A model generated the notes under the pieces. It saw only the letters and a program-made list of their open reading frames with translations. It searched no databases and was not told the DNA's origin. Position numbers and translations under genes: made by a program. Shown in pieces: positions 1 to 12,415 of a stretch of DNA of 20,000 bases (its first letter is position 1; every line of letters starts with the position of its first letter). Origin of the DNA: Chrysomallon squamiferum (taxonomy: Eukaryota; Mollusca; Gastropoda; Neomphalida; Peltospiridae); NCBI GenBank assembly GCA_012295275.1, contig CM022667.1:9380038-9400037 (forward strand), given 5' to 3'.

Positions 1-123
1 ACATCTCTAGATTGCAGCAGCGAGAGAAAGAAAGCGTTCAGACAACTACAACTACGACACCAACGTCAAGACGTGAACTCCACGTCCTTGACCTTTGTCG
101 CGCCGTTCTCTGAAGCGGAACGG
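1..123 (-). other. 3' flank/3' UTR of the dehydrogenase gene
   Basis: The minus-strand sequence after the TGA stop at 126-124 runs to the window edge. I see no AATAAA polyadenylation signal in it, so the transcript end probably lies outside the window. Confidence 0.5.
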
Positions 124-387
124 TCACACGAATTTTATTCCTTCTCGTTTTACGATCGTCATGACGGCGCCATTTTTGCACTCGTCTGTGACCAACTGCA
201 CCAAAGCCTCGGCAACCTGTTCAGGTCTGAAACGTGGCGAATAAAGAAAAAAAATGTGAGAGACGGACAGACACAGAGACGCACAGACGTAGTAACAGAT
301 TATCAGATGTGAAAGTTGGAACGGTAAATTTAGCCAGTTCTTTCTCAAACATCGATCCTGTTACCCGTAATGAACTGGCAACTGCAT

Positions 388-425
<38 letters not shown>

Positions 426-1466
426 ATTACAATCATTATTATTATAACTATTATTATCATTGTTCTTGTTTTTGTTATCATTATTGTTGTTATAATAATA
501 ATAATAAAAGTTATTATTATTTTTATTATTATAATAATAATCATTATTATTATTATTGTTATTATAATAATTATTATTATTACCGTTATTGCTGTTGTTA
601 TTATCATTACTGGTGTTATTATTGTTACTACCTACATCATCATTATTATTATCATCGTCATCTTCATCATCATCATCATCATTATGACTCGTAGTTCAAG
701 CAATACTTCCAAACCACCCAGCTGGACACGCCCACCCCGTAATAGTCACTGCCCCCGGTTACTTACTCGAGGAAGCCGAACTGCTGCATCCAAGCCCTAG
801 CTCCCTCCACGTCCAGACAGTTCTGCTCGTTGAGGTTCTGCGCCAAGTTCGTTTTGGCCACGCTCGGACACAGAACGTTAATCCTCACGCAGAGACTCTT
901 CAGCTGTGGGTTTGCCTGTAAGGGGAAACAACTGTCGTCCGTGAATGATGACAGCGCCATCTTGTGGCGCAAACTGGAGCACCTCAAGGATCGATAAGTT
1001 TATGAGTGCTAATTGGGAAAAGGTTCCTTTTATTTTTTTATTTTTTTTATTTTTATTTTTATTTTTATTTTTATTTTTATTTTTATTTTTATTTTTATTT
1101 TTATTTTTATTTTTATTTATTTTTTATTTTTTGGCCTGTGCTCTGTTTTGATATTATCAATGTATGTATTATTTCTATTATTATATTTTTTTTTTAAATT
1201 TTATTTTAATGCGTGCTGTGTTTTCGTTGTAGAGGAGAGGCTATGCACTGAAGTTGTACAGAATGAATCAGTCTAAACAGTACCAATGAGAAGATGAAAA
1301 TCTATACATACCGCATAGCTCTTGCTGTAACCAATAATTCCAGATTTAGTAGCAGCATACACCGGGCCAAAAGGGTTAGGACGGATACCTGATATACATA
1401 TACATATACATACATACATCCATACATACATACATACATACATACATACATACATACATACATACA

Positions 1467-1502
<36 letters not shown>

Positions 1503-1720
1503 TCAGCATTATACAGGGGATGCAAAAGTAGTTATGAAAAAAGAAAACACTTACAGTACTCATTGCATTTATTATTCAAACAAAAATGCTAATATTTAAA
1601 AATACATGCAAGTATGTATGTATGTACAGAGGGACGGACGTTCGACCTAAGCAGTTTAATGCTGATATAAATATAGAAATGTATTCAGTCTCCATATGTT
1701 GCCACAGACAGACAGTCAGA

Positions 1721-1792
<72 letters not shown>

Positions 1793-2688
1793 TAGAGACA
1801 CAGAGAGAGAGACACACATAGAGAGAGACAGAGACAGACAGAGACAGACACAGAGAGAGAGAGCGAGTGAGTGAGAGAGAGACAGACAGAGACAGACAGA
1901 CAGAGAGAGACAGAGAGAGACAAAGAGAGAGAAAGTGAGAGAGAGACAGACAGAGACAGAGAGACAGATAGAGACAGACAGAGAGAGAGACAGAGAGAGA
2001 CAGAGAGAGAGACAGACAGAGAGAGAGAGACAGAGAGAGACACATCACACTCAGACTTGGTTTGTGTGACGTACCCATCATTGACGAAACGTTTATGATG
2101 ACTCCGCCGTTACCTCCCTTGTCTCGTCTCATTGTCTCTATCCCCAACATCGTCCCGGTTATCGTTCCTTTCTGCAACATCCACAACAGTGTCAGTAATA
2201 CTACAACTTACAGAAATGGTAGAGGCGCAATGTGGGAGGCGCAACAGAAGTGGTAGTGGTAACAGTCGTCGTCGTAGTAGTAGTGATAGTAGTAGTGGTA
2301 GAAGTTCTTATGGTATGAGTAGTAGCAGTAGTGACATGGGGTGTAATAGTGGAAGTAGTTGTAGCAAACATGGTTGTAGTAGTATGTACAGTAGTAGTAG
2401 TAGCAGCAATAGTAGAAGTAGTAGTGGTAACAGTAGTAAAAATTGTAATATAAATAATAATAGTAACTGAAATAGTAGTAGTAGAAGTAGTGTTAGTAGT
2501 AGTAGTAGTAGTAGTAGTTATATCAATAGATGTATTATTATTGGTAGTAGTGATAGTAGTAGTAGTAAAAGTAATATTAGTAATAACAGTAGTTGTAGTA
2601 GTGGTAACAGAACTAATAATAGCGGTAGGAGTTCTAGCAGTAGTAAAAATTGTAGCAGTAGTAGTAGTAGCAATAGTAGTAGTAGTTT

Positions 2689-2724
<36 letters not shown>

Positions 2725-2944
2725 CAGTACTAGTAGTAGAGGTTTCAGAGGAGGTAATATTTGAAAACTGTTGTGGTTATTTTTCTGGGAGTTTACCAAA
2801 TTGACATCGATAACTTTAGGCCATATAGGAGCAACTTCACCCGAAATACCGGCGTTATTAACAACGATATCCAAATTATTAAAAGCCTTTTTAGCACCTT
2901 GGAATGCAGCTACATGAAAATAAAAATATTACAAAAAAAAAAAA

Positions 2945-2983
<39 letters not shown>

Positions 2984-3023
2984 TAGAGACAGAAGTGAAA
3001 TGATATGCCTGTACATAACAACG

Positions 3024-3080
<57 letters not shown>

Positions 3081-4084
3081 GTTTTGTTATCATCACATGG
3101 TTTTCAATAACGTTTTTATTTTTTTACATATTTGTCTAATAAGCAACCCACATTCATACCTGCTTACCCGTACATATATAGCCTTTTACACACACGCACA
3201 CGCACACGCATACACACACATACATACACACACACAGTCATAAACACACATACACAAATACAAACAGAAAAAGCACACACACACACACACACAAACAGTA
3301 GACACGTACAGATACGTAAATATAGACATGCATATGTTATTCACGTGTGTTATTCAAATAGACGCACATGAAAAACAAAACGAAACGGACACACATTCAC
3401 GCACAAAAACGTATGTACGTAGTCAAATAGTTCACCTAGCATCTGTTCGTGTACTGTGACATCAGTTCTCAAAAATTCCACACAGTTACCGAAAGATTTC
3501 TTAAATTCGTCTGCCGTTCGTTGTCCTTTATCTGCATCTATGTCGCACATGAAAACCTAAAAGTAATCGTAAATTCAAAAGGAAAAAAAGAAAAAGAAAG
3601 AAATTATAGAAATAAAAGTATTAAAGAAAGAAAAGAAGTAATTTAAATAAATAAACAAATAAAGAAAGAAATAATAGGGACGGAAGTCGGCATAGATTAC
3701 TACGGTTTCTAATTTAGGAGAGAAAGAGAGAGAGAAAAACAGAGAGAGAGAGACATACATACAGACAGACAGACAGACAGAGAGAGAGGTAACAATAACA
3801 GATAGATAAAGAAAAGTACCCTTGCTCCTTCACAGAGAAGTGCTTTACAAAAGGCTTTTCCTAAACCATCGGCGGCCCCAGTCACAAGAGCCACTTTGCC
3901 TTCCAGTTTGCACGGTGGTTTGGATGGTTTGGGTGGTTCCGGACAGACTGGTTTCACCGGCGGACAGGAAGGTGTTGGCGGACAACTGATTAATAATTAA
4001 AACACATTATTCGTACAGCAGAAGCACACACACAGACACACGTACACATAAACACTAACAGCACTGCGATCAGACTTACCTCAT
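124..4084 (-). CDS. 15-hydroxyprostaglandin dehydrogenase-like short-chain dehydrogenase, eight exons, complete
   Basis: Likely a cytosolic NAD-dependent oxidoreductase that oxidises a hydroxyl group, as 15-PGDH does on prostaglandins and related lipids. Exons in transcript order: 4084-4080, 3985-3820, 3556-3436, 2909-2797, 2171-2075, 1388-1312, 915-767, 226-124. All have AG acceptors and GT donors, and the phases join into 831 coding bases (276 residues plus TGA); human 15-PGDH has 266. Residues 37-44 form the TGxxxGxG cofactor motif. Asp62 ends beta-strand 2 and favours NAD over NADP. NNAG is at 115-118. The catalytic set is Asn134, Ser165, Tyr178, Lys182, with the same spacing as in human 15-PGDH. 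The C-terminal NGAVM and EGIKF segments also resemble that family. Odd points: a Pro/Cys-rich leader of about 28 residues, only five coding bases in exon 1, and Gly175 where human 15-PGDH has Gln148. Exon borders were read by eye. The family call is firm; the substrate is not known. Confidence 0.92.
387..685. repeat. (TTG)n then (ATT/ATC)n microsatellite in dehydrogenase intron 7
   Basis: A pure TTG run of about 37 bases passes into about 260 bases of imperfect ATT, ATC and TTG triplets. It fills most of the 540-base last intron (766-227). The poly-Val and poly-Ile open frames across it come from the repeat and are not genes. Confidence 0.95.
1028..1132. repeat. (ATTTTT)n hexanucleotide microsatellite in dehydrogenase intron 6
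   Basis: A clean six-base period over about 100 bases inside the intron at 1311-916. Alternating Phe/Tyr/Leu frames across it are translations of the repeat. Confidence 0.95.
1392..1502. repeat. (CATA)n tetranucleotide microsatellite in dehydrogenase intron 5
   Basis: About 110 bases of CATA repeat beginning only three bases upstream (in transcript terms) of the exon that starts at 1388. As a result the acceptor of the catalytic Tyr-Lys exon is preceded by TATG-rich sequence and lacks a clear polypyrimidine tract. Confidence 0.93.
1704..2042. repeat. (GA)n / (GACA)n compound microsatellite in dehydrogenase intron 5
   Basis: About 340 bases of interspersed GA and GACA units, starting about 30 bases downstream (in transcript terms) of the donor at 2074. 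The strand transcribed into the dehydrogenase pre-mRNA is read as a long CT-rich tract. Ser/Leu and Arg/Glu frames here are repeat translations. Confidence 0.95.
2250..2741. repeat. Imperfect (TAG)n trinucleotide tract in dehydrogenase intron 4
   Basis: Nearly 500 bases of TAG triplets with scattered single-base changes and short unique stretches fill intron 4 (2796-2172). It is among the longest simple repeats in the window. Frames read poly-Ser, poly-Val or poly-Leu and are not genes. Confidence 0.94.
2944..3294. repeat. Cluster of (GATA)n, (AAT)n and (CA)n microsatellites in dehydrogenase intron 3
   Basis: Intron 3 (3435-2910) holds a GATA tract (2944-2985), an AAT tract (3023-3079) and a compound CA tract (3188-3294), separated by short AT-rich unique sequence. 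No exon is seen between them. Confidence 0.93.
3718..3789. repeat. (GA)n/(GACA)n microsatellite in dehydrogenase intron 2
   Basis: A short compound purine-rich repeat inside the 263-base intron at 3819-3557, about 30 bases downstream (in transcript terms) of the donor. Confidence 0.88.
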
Positions 4085-4229
4085 TTTAGAACAGATTTTA
4101 TGTCGTTTCTTTTATTGGTTTTGCTCTGCACAAATGACCGAACTTTACCTGTGTGTAATGTATATGCAAAGGAAGGTAGTCTAAATACAAAACTGTAAAT
4201 ATTCAAACTGAAAAAAAAAAAAAAAATAA

Positions 4230-4269
<40 letters not shown>

Positions 4270-4441
4270 GGCAAACTAAAGAGAAAAAAAATAAATAAAA
4301 AGTACTTAAAAACGTAGAACGACGGTTTTTATGACGTAATTCAATGACGTGGAGCAAGGAAATCCTCCCATCTTTCCAGATGGTGAAGGAATTAAGAAAG
4401 AGAATGAGCGACCTAGACAGAAATGTAAAGATATGTTTGTA

Positions 4442-4490
<49 letters not shown>

Positions 4491-5258
4491 GTAATAGTAA
4501 TAATAACAATAATGTTGGAGCAAAGCCAAAGGCATTCATACAAATCAGCGAAGCTCAGAAACGAATATTAAATGGCGCGGACCTGTTCATTGTTTTCAGT
4601 CAGACTTCGTCGGATCTTTCGTCAGACGTGTACGCTGCAATTTTGGACTTTACAAGAAGATTTTAAATGACGAGTATCTACGTCATCGGCAGCAGCTTTG
4701 TGTTGTCGTTGATGTTTGTAGCAGATTATTCTTTATCGTTATTTATTTATTTACTGAGCTCAGGCTAAACACAGATGTGTTCCAGATATCAGAACGTTTC
4801 TAGAAGTGCTAGCATTTAAAGACGTATATTAATTTAACGTGCCGAACATTGAGATAAACAACGACAACAACAACAACAAGAAAAAAAATAAATAAATAAA
4901 TAAATAAATAAAATCAATGATACTACTAAGTACAGCGTATGGTGAATTTTAAATATTTACCGAAAATCTTAAAAGCTTTTTTTTAATTTTATTTTTTTAT
5001 TACTCCTTAAAAGCATTAGACTTCTGATACTATATTACTATTATTTTTTTTTAATTTTTTTTTTTTTTTTTGGGGGGGGTATATAAAGTCCAAAGTTAAT
5101 CCCACTATAAAAAAAAAAAAAAAAAAAAAAAAATGTTTTGTGATCTAAAAATAGCCTTCTTATTTGTGATTATTTATTCACTATTCAGTAGTAGTTAGCT
5201 TTTTATTAGACTTTTGTGGAAATTCCTTGGAATGAACATCACTTTTCAGTTTCTGCCT

Positions 5259-5314
<56 letters not shown>

Positions 5315-5522
5315 ACGTTCCGTAATGTTATTGATCATAGCTCTGATGTTTTCAGTGGAAATGATATTGACAACAGGGAGTAAATAGCTCTGATGTTTTT
5401 CTGGAATATATGGAGATGGAGGATATCGGTCTAAAATAATTCATGCATACAACTTATAATAAATACAGGATTTTTTTTTATTATTGATATATATTTACAT
5501 ATACATACATATATATTTACAG
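4085..5522. other. Intergenic, AT-rich, no recognised gene
   Basis: The left end must hold the 5' UTR and promoter of the dehydrogenase gene. The minus strand reads a CCAAT-like and an AATAAAAG-like stretch within 40 bases of its ATG (around 4106-4118), but this is weak evidence for a promoter. The rest contains AAT tracts (4208-4267, 4439-4512), a T/G homopolymer (5044-5080), an A homopolymer (5107-5133) and a CA tract (5262-5313). The unique sequence at 4513-4666 (+) stays open for about 50 codons after the AAT tract and ends in TAA; I do not recognise it and see no ATG outside the repeat-bearing frame. Confidence 0.6.
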
Positions 5523-5652
5523 AACAATACAAAACCTGCAACATATCTCTTGTCGCAAAAGTATTCGGAATTAGAAGCTTTTCGTATACCTGAATTTCAG
5601 ATAAGTGAAACTCCACCTGTATTTAATATCAGCGTTCACCGACTTGCTTTAA
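5523..5652 (+). other. Exon-like 130-base module, copy 1 (unrecognised)
   Basis: Preceded by TTTACAG and followed by GTAAGT, with 43 open codons plus one base between. The peptide contains SELEAFRIPEF and SETPPVFNIS. Three other copies in the window (10782-10911 minus, 11594-11723 plus, 15917-16046 plus) have exactly the same length, splice-like ends and open frame. It differs from the 15917 copy at roughly nine positions with no indel. I do not recognise the peptide, and no neighbouring exon of such a gene is evident, so it may be a duplicated exon fragment. Confidence 0.4.
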
Positions 5653-5875
5653 GTAAGTAACAGTTTAAACAGTAATGAAACGAAACTGAAGTGATCGAAA
5701 TAGGAATAAATAAAAAAATAAATAAATATATATCCAAAAAAATAAAATAATAATAAAAAATAAAAAAATAAAAAAAATAAATAAAAAAATAAATAAATAA
5801 TAAAAGAAAAGAAAACAAAACAAAATGAAATGAAATGAAACGAAATAAATTATTTAAAATAAAATAAAATAAAAT

Positions 5876-5908
<33 letters not shown>

Positions 5909-5989
5909 ACAAAATGAAATGAAATGAAACGAAATAAATTATTTAAAATAAAATAAATTAAAATAAAATAAAATATATTTAGCGTTCTC

Positions 5990-6022
<33 letters not shown>

Positions 6023-6160
6023 AAATAAGAGAAAAGTTATTTACAGATATCAGATCAGTACAACAAGGGTAACTCCCATAAATAAGTAATTAAACTGTGT
6101 TAGCAGAACAACCTCATCAACTGAAACGATGCAGAAGTATCCATGCATGAAGCTCTTTTT
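5653..6160. other. A-rich intergenic stretch downstream of lectin copy A
   Basis: Dominated by AAAT, AAAAT and AAAAC repeats (5705-5975) and a poly-A run (5992-6020). Unique sequence at about 5971-6090 reappears inverted and out of order at 10973-11079. No coding sequence is seen. Copies B and C lack the interval from about 5683 to 6398: there the exon-like module joins almost directly to the lectin 3' end. Confidence 0.6.
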
Positions 6161-6397
6161 GAAGAGCCTCACTCGTTTAATAACATATGCAAATAACAAC
6201 ATTAAACTCCCGCGTGATTCGTATGTACAGAACTGTTGCTGTTACTGTTGTCATCGATGCCATTGTCAATTCTTTTGTTTTTCTTGACGGTTGCCGTTAT
6301 TACTTGGAAAGTTATAAATGATAAATATTATTCTGATTCCGTTGTCTGCAGGACTGTTGCTATCGTGAATTGAAACGTATTTTAATAAACACAGTTC

Positions 6398-6403
6398 TTT
6401 ATT
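6398..6403 (-). promoter_or_regulatory. Polyadenylation signal AATAAA of lectin copy A
   Basis: The minus strand reads AATAAA 36 bases past the TAA stop of the lectin. Equivalent hexamers follow copies B (11760-11765), C (16083-16088) and D (10373-10378, plus strand), so the element has been kept through the duplications. The call rests on hexamer and position only. Confidence 0.6.
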
Positions 6404-6439
6404 TTTTCCTCTTTTTTTTTTTGCCCTGTCGTTACGACA

Positions 6440-8670
<2,231 letters not shown>

Positions 8671-9651
8671 TCTTTAAACGTCCCGAATTACAAGAGCTGC
8701 AGCAAAAACAAATGAAATGAGCACGAAACACAAGTTTATTGAAATAAATAATTATTTTCTAAACTGACTGCAAAGCGACAACAAAACAATTACAATAAAA
8801 AGATGTCGATCAATCGCAGGTCTTGTTAGCCAGGACTAAATAAAAGTAAGCGAATCATAAAATGGCAAAATTTTGTAAATAATTGAAAGAAACTTTGTTT
8901 TATTTCAGCAGTGAAAAAAAAAAAACCGTTTGTTCTGAGCATGAAGATCGATTCGATGACTTATTGGTGATCGTAGATTTATTCTTTGTGCAAATTAATA
9001 ATTCAGTTATTGCAAACTGGGAATAAGCACGATCTTTAAACTGGATTCACTGCCTAGCTTTCTGCAAATTACATTTTAGACATTAATTTTAAATATATAT
9101 GTGTGTGTGTGTGTATGTGTGTGTATACCTATGTCCACCATGTTTGTGCATGTGTATATATACGTATGTATGTCTACCATGTTTGTTTGTATGTATATAT
9201 GTGTGTATGTCCACCATTTGTGTTCGTGTGTGTATACGTGTGTATGTGGCTACACATTTGTGCATGTGTGTGTTTTACAGAAAATAATTTCAAATTAATA
9301 CTACTTTATAACGTCTTCTTAATTTTATTCAGTTATGTAAGACAGAGTATATGCATAGCGTTTAATGTTTTATTCAGTAATCACTCTCTCAGTGTTAGGA
9401 AATAAGACAACTCAGATTTTTAATACCTGCTCACTCTAATTTGCGTATACACAAAGAAAACGAAAATTGCAAAACAGCCAACTTTTCATTTATTTATTTG
9501 TGTTTTTTATATATTGATAATTAATTCGCAAACTATATCAAAACGTAAATATTAAATATGTGTATAAAACTACATTATCTGTAGAGCTCTTTGACGGTAA
9601 ACCGTTGCACGGCCCTTAGCTACACCCTAATAGGGCCTCGTTCGAGCTGTG
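8671..9651. other. Upstream region of lectin copy A
   Basis: It must hold the 5' UTR and promoter of copy A. It is conserved in copies B (13950-14965) and C (18336-19364), apart from a TG-rich microsatellite (9097-9275 here). I see no clear TATA box and no convincing further exon. Near its end is a short inverted repeat with GGCCCT/AGGGCC arms (9611-9637), present in all three copies. Confidence 0.6.
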
Positions 9652-10613
9652 GAAACATATATATATGTGTGTGTATGTGTTTGTGTGTGTGTGTTTGTGT
9701 GTGTGTGTGTGCGTGTGTTAGAAAGATAGAAAGAGAGAGAGAAAGAGAGATGAAGTAAAGGTGAAAATGTATTTTGAAACATGTTTCTTTCATCGATAAT
9801 TACACGCACGCACACACACGCACACGCACACACACACGCACAGACACACAAACACAAACACGCACATACACACAAACACAAACACACACGCATAAACACA
9901 CACAAAAACCCATGCACGCGCACACACACAAGCACACAAACAAACGCACACACAAGCAGAGACACACGCACGCATACTGGTTGTATTATAAAAAAACAAA
10001 AAAAACAAAAAACAAAACATTTATTTATTGGTAAAAATTCCGTCATAGACGACGTGTCAGGAGAAGATGACGTCGCTGCAGCCGTTTACATTGAAATGTT
10101 TCGTTCACGACCTCGTTTCAGGTGACTCCGTGTACTACATCGGCCTCACTGACGAAGCGGAGGAGGGCAAGTTTGTCTGGGTGAACGGAAATGACGTCAG
10201 CTTTACGAAATGGGACGCCGGGGAACCCAATAACTATAAGAACGAGGACGTCGTGGTGTTGGTAAACAATGACAACGTCTGGAACGACGTCCACTCTAAT
10301 GTGAGTCGCAGATACATTTGTGAAAAAGTCATATAATGTCGTAACGACAGGGCAAGAAAAAAAAGAGGAAAAAATAAAGAACTGTGTTTATTAAAATACG
10401 TTTCAATTCACGATAGCAACAGTCCTGCAGACAACGGAATCCGAATAATATTTATTATTTATAATTTTCCAAGTAATAACGGCAACCGTCAAGAAAAACA
10501 AAAGAATTGACAATGGCATCGATGACAACAGTAACAGCAACAGTTCTGTACATAGGAATCACGCGGGAGTTTAATGTTGTTATTTGCACGTTATTAAATG
10601 AGTGAGGCTCTTC
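9652..10613. repeat. Right arm of the roughly 1-kb inverted repeat, around orphan exon D
   Basis: Reverse complement of 6161-7126, including intron microsatellites, the last lectin exon and its 3' flank. The junction with the upstream region of copy A lies at GTGGAAA, after which copies B and C continue with a different sequence (GTTTTCTCAGCG). A GAAA shared by both sides of the junction suggests microhomology-mediated joining. Confidence 0.85.
10122..10336 (+). pseudogene. Orphan CTLD last exon, copy D, inverted
   Basis: A 215-base exon with a TTTCAG acceptor, open to a TAA stop, same length and phase as the last exon of copies A, B and C. It keeps the EPN and WND motifs, but the stretch between them reads VNNDN before VWND instead of INEHN before GWND in copy A. 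No signal, PAN or first CTLD exon lies upstream in this orientation, so as drawn it cannot make a full lectin. It would become the last exon of copy A if the loop 7127-9651 were inverted. It could instead be a dead fragment, but its frame is undamaged and it retains an AATAAA at 10373-10378. Confidence 0.75.
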
Positions 10614-10638
10614 GTTTTGTTTTGTTTTGTTTTGTTTT

Positions 10639-10674
<36 letters not shown>

Positions 10675-10690
10675 TATATATATATTTTTT
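10614..10690. repeat. (TTTTG)n and (TTTA)n tract between rearranged blocks
   Basis: This simple repeat joins the end of the inverted arm to the inverted exon-like module. It takes the place of the A-rich stretch found downstream of copy A. Confidence 0.85.
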
Positions 10691-10781
10691 ATTATTTTAT
10701 ATATGTATATGTTTAGTTATTTAGTTATTCCTATTTCGGTCACTTCAGTTTCGTTTCATTACTGTTTAAACTGTTACTTAC

Positions 10782-10911
10782 TTAAAGCAAGTCGGTGAAC
10801 GCTGATATTAAATACAGGTGGAGTTTCACTTATCTGAAACTCTGGTATACGAAAAGCTTCTAATTCCGAATAATTTTGCGATATGTGATATGTTACAGGT
10901 TTCGTATTGTT
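10782..10911 (-). other. Exon-like 130-base module, copy 2 (inverted with copy D)
   Basis: Same length, TTTACAG/GTAAGT borders and open 43-codon frame as the module at 5523-5652, but on the minus strand. It has been carried along with the inverted lectin exon. Unrecognised. Confidence 0.4.
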
Positions 10912-10972
10912 CTGTAAATATAGAGACTGTGAAAAAAAATAAAAAATAAAAAAATAATAATAATAAAAAATA

Positions 10973-11079
10973 AATTACTTATTTATGGGAGTTACCCTTG
11001 TTGTACTGATCTGATATCTGTAAATAACTTTTCTCTTATTTAATTTTTTTTTTCTTATAGAGAACGCTAAATATATTTA
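10973..11079. repeat. Inverted, displaced copy of the 5971-6090 flank
   Basis: Reverse complement of the sequence at about 5971-6090. In a simple inversion it would sit between the lectin flank and the exon-like module; here it lies beyond the module. This shows a further rearrangement after or during the inverted duplication. Confidence 0.75.
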
Positions 11080-11280
11080 TAGAGAGAGAGAGAGAGAGAA
11101 CATTATGTCACACATGTCTCCATGTATATGTGTGCATGTGTGTGTCTCTGTGTGTGTGCATGTGTGTGTATGCGTGTGTGCGTGTGTGAGTGTGCGTGTG
11201 GTCGAACTGTCACAGTGGTTTTTCAGAGATGTAACTTTCTTTCTTAGTACAACAGATGTCACCCCATTTGCCAAACTCAG

Positions 11281-11340
11281 TCACTTAAAATAGTATTAGT
11301 GGAAGTAGCTTCACTTAAAATAGTATTAGTGGAAGTAGCT
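11281..11340. repeat. 30-base direct duplication in unit B flank
   Basis: A 30-base sequence beginning TCACTTAAAATAG occurs twice in succession, then a partial third start. Unit C has it once (about 15632-15661). Confidence 0.9.
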
Positions 11341-11593
11341 TCACTTAAAAGATAAACAGAGGTATTTCTAGTACTAGTAAAATAAGTACTATTTGTTGTA
11401 GTTCTTGTAGATGCAGCCGTAGTAGCAGCAGTATTATCAGTTGTCGTTGTAGTGAGTAGGAACAATAATGGTAGTAGAAGTATCAGCAGTAGTAGCAGTA
11501 AAATAAGAAAAAACAAGATATATTCCTATTTATATCTTTTTTTTTTTTTTATTATTATTATTAATATTTTTTTTACAGTCTGTATATTTACAG

Positions 11594-11723
11594 AACAATA
11601 CAAAACCTGTAACATATCACATATCGCAAAATTATTCGGAATTAGAAGCTTTTCGTATATCAGAATTTCAGATAAGTGAAACTCCAACTGTATTTAATAT
11701 CAGCATTCACCGACTAGCTTTAA
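11594..11723 (+). other. Exon-like 130-base module, copy 3
   Basis: Open 43-codon frame with an AG acceptor (another AG lies 15 bases earlier, also in frame) and a GTAAGT donor. It ends about 36 bases from the polyadenylation signal of lectin B, which is read from the other strand. Unrecognised. Confidence 0.4.
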
Positions 11724-12122
11724 GTAAGTAACAGTTTAAACAGTAATCAACATTATATCTTTATTGTTTCCTCTTTTTTTTTGCCCTGTCGTTACGACAT
11801 TATATTACTTTTTCACAAATGTATCTGCGACTCACTTCAGAGCGGACGTCGTTCCAGGCGTTTTGCTCATTTACCAACGCCACGACGTCCTCGTTCTTAT
11901 AGTTATTGGGTTCCCTGGCGTTCCATTTCGTAAAGCTGACGTCATTTCCGTTCACCCAGACAAACTTGCCCTCCTCCGCTTCGTCAGTGAGGCCGATGTA
12001 GTACACGGAGTCGCCTGAAACGAGGTCGTGAACGAAACATTTGAATGTAAACGGCTGGAGCGACGTCATCTTCCTGACACGTCGTCTATGACGGAATTTT
12101 TACCAATAAATAAACATTTTTT

Positions 12123-12415
12123 TTGTTTGTTTGTTTATTTATAATACAACCAGTATGCGTGCGTGTGTGTCTGCGTGTGTGTCTGCGTGTGTGTGTGCGT
12201 GTGCTTGTGTATGTGAACTTGTGTGTGTGTGTAATTATCGATGAAAGAAAGAGGTTTAAAAATACATTTTCACATTTAATTCGTCTGTCTTTCTCTCTCT
12301 TTCGGTCTTTCTAACACACACAGACATACACACACACACACACAAGCACACGCACACACACACACACACACACACACTCTCACATGCACACACACAAATA
12401 TATATATATATATGT
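12123..12415. repeat. (TG)n and (CA)n microsatellites in lectin B last intron
   Basis: A TG-rich tract, a CT-rich spacer and CA tracts, shorter and differently interrupted than in copy A. Copy C matches this arrangement and adds a TA tract. Confidence 0.9.

Noticed and set aside
1576-2186. Long Ser/Leu-rich and Arg/Glu-rich open frames
   Set aside because: They are translations of GA/GACA microsatellite. Only the short non-repeat end (2171-2075, minus) is a real dehydrogenase exon.
2132-2874. Poly-Ser, poly-Val and poly-Leu open frames
   Set aside because: They are produced by the TAG triplet tract in intron 4. Only 2909-2797 on the minus strand is coding, as an exon of the dehydrogenase.
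4349-4666. Asn-rich open frame resembling a prion-like protein
   Set aside because: The Asn run comes from an AAT microsatellite. The tail after it is open but unrecognised, with no splice or family support.
6428-6438. GTCGTTACGAC palindrome right after the lectin stop, in all copies
   Set aside because: It is perfect but only 11 bases with no loop, too short to claim as an RNA hairpin. Its conservation is explained by recent duplication.
9652-11080. Inverted block as a transposable element
   Set aside because: No terminal repeats, target-site duplication or transposase could be seen. The content is lectin exon, intron and flank, so a segmental inverted duplication explains it better.
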